Shown here in pieces: positions 56,951 through 64,000 of a stretch of 64,000 nucleotides of DNA. A program made the translations under genes and the position numbers. This DNA is from Anagrus nilaparvatae. Its lineage: Eukaryota > Arthropoda > Insecta > Hymenoptera > Mymaridae. Position 1 is the first letter of the stretch; the number at the start of each line of letters is the position of its first letter. The stretch covers positions 372,001 through 436,000 of the forward strand of contig JAKSXM010000141.1 in the NCBI GenBank assembly GCA_022575985.1. Reading direction: 5' to 3'. The notes beneath the pieces were generated by a model that worked only from the letters and a program-made list of their open reading frames with translations, did no database searches and was not told where the DNA came from.

Positions 56951-58801
56951 ATGCCGCTAAATTATAGAAAAGGATCAAAAAATGCAAAACCATCGTCGAA
57001 AAAAACAGTTAGGAAATCTAACCAATATAAAGGTAATCAGCATTGTGCTGATAATGATAAATTTACAAGTACATCAGCTGCTAAATTATCAACAAGTACT
57101 GATTTTGATGTCAAGGTTGAGGACAGTTTTATTTATTGCATCTTGTCATTCTATACTGTATTTTCTGCATTGGCAAATATGCTCTAATGCAAAACGTGTA
57201 ATAAAGATGTAAAGTTTACTCGAACTGGGATTCAGAGGTTAGGTTTCAAAATAAACGTAGAATGTGATTGTGGGAACAGAACCATTAATTCATGTGATCT
57301 TATACATACGGGTTATGAAATTAATAGGCGAATAGCGTTTGTTATGAGAATCATGGGCGTTGGGCACCAATGATTACGATTGTTTTGTGCAATCATGGAA
57401 TTAACATCTGATTTTCCAAAATCTACATATCGTAGGATTCTAGAGAATATAAAAATAGCTGCTGCACGTGTAGCTAAAATCTGCATGATAAAAGCTGGCC
57501 TGGAAGAAAAAAAAAACAAAGAAAATAATTTGCCTGAAGATGAATTTACAGTTTCAGGTGACGGCACGTGGTCAAAACGTGGCTTTAGCTCTCTTATCGG
57601 TGTTTCAACAGTTATCGGCAAATACACGAATAAAATTTTAGACTATTTTGTTTCATCAAAACATTGCAAAACATGCGAGACGAAGCGACCGACATTAAAT
57701 TCAGTGGACTTTGATATTTGGTTTGAGAGCGAGCACAGTGAAATGTGTACACCAAATTATGAAGGAAGCTCTGGTGGAATGGAGGTACAAGGTATGAAGC
57801 AAATTTTTAAAAATTCGGAAAAGCTTCATCAGGCAAAATATGCATACTACATAGGTGACGGGGATACAAAAACAATTTCTAATCTTACTGAAGAAAAACC
57901 TCATGGAAATTTTATAATTCATAAATTGGAATGTGTGCTCCACGTCGGTAAAAGAATATTTAGACATCTTAAGGATGCTAAAAAAAGTTTAATTGAAATA
58001 CGAAAGTTTAAAAGGTCTGAAGAGAAAAAAAAAGAAGAGCAAGCAAAGCAAGAAAAGGCCAAACAAAAAGAAAAAAAATCTAAAATAAAACAACCACGTA
58101 AAAAAAGAAAAATATCTACTTTAACACCAACGCCACCTCCAAAAACAACTGATTTAACAGGAAAAATCATGAAAGATATATCCACGTATTATTCTCTAGC
58201 AATTCAACGAAACCCTGATTCAATAGAAAAAATGGAAAACGATATATGGGCTATTTTTTACCACAAGATTTCTACTGTTTAGAAACCTCAACATCATATG
58301 TGTTCTGATTGGTGTCCGTATCTGAAAGCACAAGCTAAAAATATTACTTACAATCATAAGCCTGCTCTAAGTGAAGAAGTTCAAGAAATAGTGAAACCAA
58401 TATTTGAAAAGTTAACACGTAAAGAATTATTAACACAATGTCTGGGTAAAAATACCCAGAATAATAATGAGTGCTATAACAAAACTTTATGGAGCATTGC
58501 TCCAAAACACACGTTTGTTGGCAAGGAGATAACAGAAATAGCAGTTCAAATTTCCTTGTCTTTGTTTAATGAAAGACGTATGACAATTTTGAAAACCTTG
58601 GAATTAATGGGTTGCACTATTGGATTAAATTCGTACAATTACTGCATGGATAAAGACAATGAAAGAATTTCAAAGGCAAACAAAGACACTAAAGCAGCGA
58701 CGAAAGAATCACGTTTAGCAAGAAAAAAAGATCAGCTGCAAGACGAAGAGGCCCTTGATGAGCTTGGTAACTTATTATATAGACCAGGAATCGCAGATTA
58801 A
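56951..58801 (+). pseudogene. Mutator-like (Kolobok-type) transposase, three in-frame stops
   Basis: A single frame of 617 codons, with no frameshift, is interrupted by TAA at 57185, TGA at about 57372 and TAG at about 58280. From the N-terminus: Lys/Ser-rich start MPLNYRKGSKNAK; a zinc-ribbon-like CKTCNKDVKFTRTG..CDCGN with GYEINRRIAFVMR; catalytic core VSGDGTWSKRGFSSLIGV, KHCKTCETKRP, NYEGSSGGMEVQGMKQIF, YYIGDGDTKTISNL and LECVLHVGKRIFRHL; a long Lys/Glu-rich insert; then LLTQCLGKNTQNNNECYN and WSIAPKHTFVG. From memory this is the arthropod/cnidarian Mutator-like transposase domain. The D of GDGTW and of GDGD are candidate catalytic residues. One stop separates otherwise intact blocks each time, so inactivation is recent. 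Confidence 0.85.
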
Positions 58802-59004
58802 TAAAATGTAAGTAATAAAATTTGATTTTTTAAACTTTATTTAATAAATAAAGCAAAAAAAAACTTTAAACGCGTTTTTCTCGAAACTACTTTTTTCAAA
58901 TGGCGGACAGATAATCTCAGGATTGGCTGGTCCGATTTCAAAAAAAGTTGGTGGGTTTTATTCGTCTACATATATTACGTGACAATCAAACTGAATTTCA
59001 TTAA

Positions 59005-62000
59005 AAAAATAAATTTTTTGCCTGCTTTAGGAGATTTAAAGGATAAAAAACAGGGTCAATTTATTTATTTTTTTATAGAAACTATATGCAAAACTAAAAA
59101 TGATTATAATAATGTAACTAAAAATAAAAAAGGTATATTTATAATGCATTTTAATATACAATCCTTAGATTCTAAATTCTTAGATCTTCAATTATATCTA
59201 GAAACTTTAAAAGTCAAACCTAAATTAATTATTTTATCTGAGACTTGGCAAATTAAATTCTTGAACTTATATAATTTAAATGGATACGATATACTTTATA
59301 ATGAAAGTAATATAACCACAGCTGATAGCACACTAATATATATAGATACAGAAATGAATTACACAAGTAAAATTATTAATATTGGTGATATAAAAGCAAT
59401 CGAGATTTTCTTTAATAATCAAGTAGTCACTGCTCTGTATCGTAACCATAAAGTCAAAATATCTAACTTTGTTGATAATTTAAAAACCTATCTAGATTGC
59501 AATAACTACAGGAATCACTACTTTATTGGAGACATTAATATTGATATATTAGATGATAATTTCAATAAATTAAAATATTCAAATGATACTGAAAATTATA
59601 TTAATAACTTTTTAAATTCTGAATTCCTTCCTGTCATAAATAGTATTACTAGACCCAATAAAGAAAATGGTGGTTCCTGTATTGATCATATCTTTGTTAA
59701 GACTAACTGGGAGACAAATTTTATTTACTCCTATAACTGTGTGAGTACATTAAGTGATCATAACATGATTGCCCTAAACATTGAAATTACTAAACCTAAT
59801 GATATAAATAAATCTAATTATTGTATTAATTATAAAAAATTATATAATTCAGTTAGAGATAAACAATGGTTAAATGTATACAATAGTATGGATGCCAATT
59901 CAGCTACTGATAACTTTATTAATAATTTAAAAAAGCATATCTTAAAATCATGTAATAACATTAAAAAGAAATATAAAAAAAGAAGTGATTGGATCACTAG
60001 TGGTTTGATGAAATCTTGCAATACCAAAGAAAAATTATACTTAATCTGGCGTAAAGATAAAAAAAATAAAACTAAAGAAAATGCATATAAAAACTATAAA
60101 AAGCTATTGACAACCATTATTAAAAGAGCTAAAAATACATCTCTAAATTCTGAGGCCAAAGTAGTTGGTACCAATAGTAAAAAATTTTGGGAATTCGTTA
60201 ACAAAAAAGTATTTGGTAATAATCAATCCCCTAAAAATAACAAAATTAAAGAATTAAAAGTTGACAGTAAAATAATAACGAACGATACAGATATTGCAAC
60301 AGAAATTAATAAATTCTTCTCTAATATAGGTAACAATCTGAATAAAAACAAAAAAAAAGAAATAATGTTAAAAAATCTGCAAATATTACTTCGAGCCAAT
60401 CTTTTTTTATTGAACCTACTGATATTACTGAAGTAACTAAACTTATAAAAAATCTAGTAATATATAAAGCTGGATTAGTAGACAGTATTAGTAACAGAGT
60501 AATTCAATGTTTGCTTGATTTTATTGTTAAACCCCTAGTTTTTATTTTTAATTTGGCAATCAGTGAAGGCGTATTTCCAACTCACTTCAAAAAAGCTATC
60601 ATTAAACCAATCTATAAGTCAGGTGATAAATCCTTAATTACTAACTAAAGACCGATCTCTCTAACATCAAATATTGCTAAAATATTTGAAAAGATTATTA
60701 AATACAGGCTATCAAACTATCTTGAAAAAAATTTATTAATATCAAATAGACAGTTTGGCTTTAAATCCGGTATATCAACAAATGATGCTATTGCTCATGT
60801 CACTAAATACTTATATGACAGTCTTGATCGTTCAAAAAAACCTTTATGTATATTCTTGGACCTAGCCAAGGCTTTTCACTGTGTTAGTCACGAGCTTTTG
60901 CTAGATAAACTTGAAGCTGTAGGTATTAGAGGTGTAGCTTATAATTTATTTAAAAGTTACTTGCATAACAGAGTACAAAAAGTTAAAATAAATGAAGTCA
61001 CTAGTGATTATGAACAGGTAACAATTGGTGTGCCCCAGGGTTCCGTTTTGGGCCCCATTCTATTTAATATTTACAGTAATGATTTATTACATATTAGTGA
61101 GAATATCATCTCATTTGCTGATGACACTGTCATCCTAGTCTCAAGCAATAGTTGGGAAACAACCCAAAATATAGCGAATGATATCCTTAATGATACATAT
61201 AATTGGTTTAATGATAACTTACTGAGCCTAAAGACCGGAAAATCTAATTATATCACATTTGCCTTAAGTTCTGATATGATTCCTGATAATGTTGAAATAT
61301 TTATTAATGACGAAATTAACAACTCAATTATTAAACTAAACAGAGTAGATCATACCAAGTATTTAGGTATTATTATAGATCAGTTTTTACGTTGGGATAG
61401 ACATATAACTGAATTGCTAAAAAAAACGAGGTTTATCATATTTTTATTCCATAAATTAAAATATATACTTAGCAGCAATCAACTGAAAGTCATGTATTAC
61501 GCTTCCTTCCACTCCATCATATCATATGGTATACTGGGGTGGGGTGGAGCTAATGATACATTAATTAAGCTGATTCAAAACGTACAATATAGATTATTTA
61601 AGTTTTTAAATCTAAACCTGAGTAAATATAGCAACAATGATAATGAGCAAACAATATTAAATGTCAAGCAAACATTCTATTTTTTTGCCATTAAGAAAGA
61701 AATAATTAAATTATATAATTCCTTGTTAGAGAAGAATGAAAATAATCTTGATACTAACAGAAATAATTTATTAAATATCCCAAAAAAAACTTTAGCTACT
61801 GGCCAAAAGTGTTATTCTTTTATAGTTTTTAAAATCTTTAATGCTTTGCCCAAAAAACTTAAGAATTTAGGTAACCTTAGTCACATTCCCCAAAGTTGGA
61901 TTAACTCTTTTAAAAAATGGTTGTCAAAATTTTTTTTGTAGACTAATTTTAAAAATTAATATCCATTACATCTAGTATTATATAAGAATATTAATGCATT

Positions 62001-62232
62001 ATGACTTACCAAATCTTTATAATTGTACTATATTTAAATTTATTGACATATTATATTAATATATTTATATTTATAATAATTTTTTATAAAAGCTATTGTT
62101 AAACTTAAAAATTATATATCTAAACTGACTTGGGTCCATGTACAAACTCTGTGTTTCTATGGGTTATGACAATTTGTCATAACATTGTATTTAATACCCT
62201 AAACGATAATAAATAAAATAAAATAAATAAAA
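59005..62232 (+). mobile_element. Daphne/CR1-like LINE inserted in the TTAA transposon
   Basis: Non-LTR retrotransposon with endonuclease and RT, ending in an AATAAAATAAAATAAATAAA-type simple-repeat tail (about 62205..62232), as in CR1/L2/Daphne-related clades, with no long poly(A). The 5' boundary is uncertain and lies shortly after 58990. It interrupts the subterminal region of the surrounding DNA transposon. Confidence 0.75.
59048..61941 (+). pseudogene. Daphne/CR1-like LINE ORF2: endonuclease and reverse transcriptase
   Basis: The endonuclease has MHFNIQSLDSKFLDL, LIILSETW, HYFIGDINIDIL, NGGSCIDHIFVK and TLSDHNMIALNIE, giving a complete APE-type set. After KIITNDTDIATEINKFFSNI the frame shifts by one at an A-run (near 60350). 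RT text continues (SQSFFIEPTDITEVTKLI), and a TAA at about 60647 replaces a codon just before RPISLTSNIAKIFEK. The core then reads FGFKSGIST, CIFLDLAKAFHCVSHELL, IGVPQGSVLGPILFNIYSN and SFADDTVILV, with YLGIIIDQFLRWDRHI and a normal C-terminus ending at 61941. Only two visible defects, so a young but dead copy. Confidence 0.88.
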
Positions 62233-62597
62233 TTTTCGTACTTTTTTTTTCAAACGCTCTCATTTTTTTATTTTAACATATTTTTTTCTATATGAGATTG
62301 ATTGTCACGTAAGAGACCTTCCTTTTTAAGAATCTTTTCGGTTTTTTTGTTTCAGACTTGCCGTTTCGGATATTAACTGTCCGCCATGAGCCAATATAAT
62401 TTTTCAGGCCTCTACTTCGCTGCCATCTATAAATGGAACTAATATAGAAAAAAAATTTTTTTTGTTTTTTTCCAAAACTTTAATTCTTAATTAATATGTA
62501 CAAAACATTTTAAGTTAATTGATAATAAAACAGCTGAGAAAAAAAATAAAATAAAACATGCTTAAAAACGTCATTCTAATGGGATCTACTACCTTAA

Positions 62598-63139
62598 TCT
62601 TTTTATTTTTTGATTAATTCTATTATACTTAACTGTTCGAAATTAAGGGAAAAACTAAAATTCGTAAACGAACGAACTTTGTACATCACGTGTCTAGCAA
62701 GGCAATATCTTGTTTTAACGCACCTGTGTATGCACCATAGAATTCCTACGGGAAATTATTTAATTTTATTTTCAAGATTGTTAAAAATAGCTATTTTATT
62801 CTATTCCTCAAATATAAGAATCAAAAAACTCCCATACAAGAAATAATTAGTATTAATAGCTACCCCAAATTTTTAGAATAACTTTTTAGGTAAATAAAAT
62901 AATCAATCTAAAGATTTGATTTTGTCTCACTCCTATATGATTATTTACCTGATTATCCATTATACCATTGAATCGATCTAACAAAGAAAAATTTCATCAA
63001 AAATAAAATTTTTTTTTTTCATTGTTACTGCTTATTTCTTACGCAAGAAATGCCAAAATGTAAGATGGTTCATCTGACGGAGTACATTTCTATGAAATAA
63101 TTCGCACAAAATTTTAACAGCTACACAAAAAAAAGCAAT
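62598..63139. other. Non-coding stretch
   Basis: AT-rich; a 78-codon frame at 62610..62846 has no recognisable protein. Confidence 0.4.
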
Positions 63140-63905
63140 CTAGCTCTCGCAAAAAGTGGCTTAAATGCTATAGAGACTAACCAGCTTTCGAGCGAGTTAG
63201 TGCAACAGTTAAATGCTGCAGGAGTGGTTAAAGATACGAAAATTTCGCAGAAGGTATGTAAAGTAGTTTTTGTATATTACTATAATTTTTATGTAATAAA
63301 ATTGAATGCAAATAGTAATAAATTTATTTAATTTCAGACGTGGGTTGATGTTTAAAGAGCAGCTATTTCTTGAAGCGCCCTTTTTGAAGCTGGCCAAACA
63401 GAGCAGCCATTGAACAATTTAGAACTAAGAATAATTACTTTATTTGACCAGCCTTTCCTGTTCATGAAGTTGCTGTTGCAGGTCCAAATGTACAACGTTA
63501 GTTACAAAATGTAAATATAGCTGTACCTCAACTTATACCAGCAGAAATAATTGCACCAGTATCCCAAGATGTCGAAGTGGCTATTTCACCAGCTCAACAT
63601 TTACCAATGCAACGATCAGTTGTACCAAAAAGCCGCAACAGTAATTCAGCACGAAGCTTTCCCAAGAGTAGCTCAAGCAGGTCCTGCATGGCAACCAGAA
63701 TTAGCTGCACATGCTCAGTAACCTGAAGCTCAAGCAACTGCAGCTGCAGCTGTGGTCAGTAATCGTACTCTTCCAGTGCAACATGAAGGAGGTGCAATTG
63801 TAAGGACACCTCTTCATCCTAGGTCCAGGTTAAACAACTTGCCCCAAAGGCGTCGCACGGTAAACGAAAGATTAAATTTAAGTGCACCAGGGTGCTCTTC
63901 TTAGT
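63140..63905 (+). pseudogene. Decayed gene remnant, possibly Myb/SANT (zeste-like) protein
   Basis: A legible stretch at about 63141..63254 reads SNLALAKSGLNAIETNQLSS, then ELVQQLNAAGVVKDTKISQK, and ends at GT. After AG at 63339 the text continues TWVDV*RAAIS. The order (LNAAG..KT, then W.D.KRA) recalls Myb/SANT zeste-like DNA-binding domains common in arthropod genomes. Downstream, several frames contain Ala/Gln/Pro/Ser-rich text (QLIPAEIIAPVSQDVEVAIS; QRRRTVNERLNLSAPGCSS) with stops between. Coding-like composition is clear, but there is no intact frame. Identity is inference. Confidence 0.35.
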
Positions 63906-64000
63906 CTAAGATAAGCAATTTTAATTTACCCCATGCTTCTTTTGAGCAACTAAATAATTCCTATAAGAGAACATTAAACAATATTTTATAATTAAAAATT

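Larger units (their letters stand above)
56634..62593 (+). mobile_element. TTAA-flanked DNA transposon (Kolobok/Mutator-like) carrying a LINE
   Basis: The ends GGTAGTAGATCCCATT (56634) and its complement (ending 62593) are identical over 16 bases, with TTAA directly outside each (56630..56633 and 62594..62597). The transposase remnant is at 56951..58801. Internal inverted motifs ATGGCGGACAG (58899) and CTGTCCGCCAT (62377), and TACGTGACAATCAA (58975) and TTGATTGTCACGTAA (62298), flank the inserted LINE. Without the LINE the transposon would be about 2.7 kb. TTAA duplication fits Kolobok-type better than canonical Mutator elements, which make 8 to 11 bp duplications. Confidence 0.8.

Overview
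This is an AT-rich eukaryotic, almost certainly arthropod, chromosome segment that is mostly transposable elements. Support for this: GT-AG introns, an insect-type tRNA-iMet primer-binding site, R1-clade and Daphne/CR1-like LINEs, a Penelope-like element, and DNA-transposon protein families repeated in arthropod genomes. An AT-rich insect, perhaps a parasitoid wasp, would fit, but the sequence does not prove the order. No bacterial or viral genes, rRNA, tRNA or CRISPR arrays were seen.

Host genes. The only clear host gene is a phytanoyl-CoA dioxygenase domain protein (PHYHD1-like) at 77..4905 +, with a 7-codon first exon. Its first intron holds a long inverted-repeat element with a second element nested in it. 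Weaker candidates are exons of an unrecognised protein at 21480..31573 +, split by about 9.5 kb of mobile DNA. A three-exon gene at 37726..38685 - has its last exon cut by an R1-type LINE, and there is a small exon at 39939..40039 -. Spliced, in-phase exons at 52180..53276 - may be host or transposon.

Layout. 302-3407: foldback element in the PHYHD1 intron. 6345-6715: TA-flanked MITE. 7148-11543: 4.4 kb palindrome. 11799-20601: Ty1/copia element (minus strand), with LTRs that look identical and a TAAAT duplication. A 4.0 kb DNA transposon (12435-16470) with an intact 747-codon ORF has inserted into its RNase H. 21901-29728: inverted-repeat element enclosing a partly palindromic Penelope-like element (22878-27082) and a transposase-like ORF. 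31749-33076: another foldback. 33705-34290: tandem repeat. 35361-37725: Penelope fragment abutting an R1-clade LINE. 40793-44666: several inverted-repeat elements. 46389-49597: second R1-clade copy. 49831-51845: transposon-protein pseudogene. 56634-62593: TTAA-flanked transposon with a Mutator-like/Kolobok-like transposase holding three in-frame stops, and a Daphne/CR1-like LINE near its 3' end. 63140-63905: decayed coding remnant.

The recurring theme is nested insertion, and inverted-repeat elements whose arms often contain 130-180 bp tandem repeats. All boundaries, splice sites and identities were read by eye; similarity to families is from memory, not from searches.
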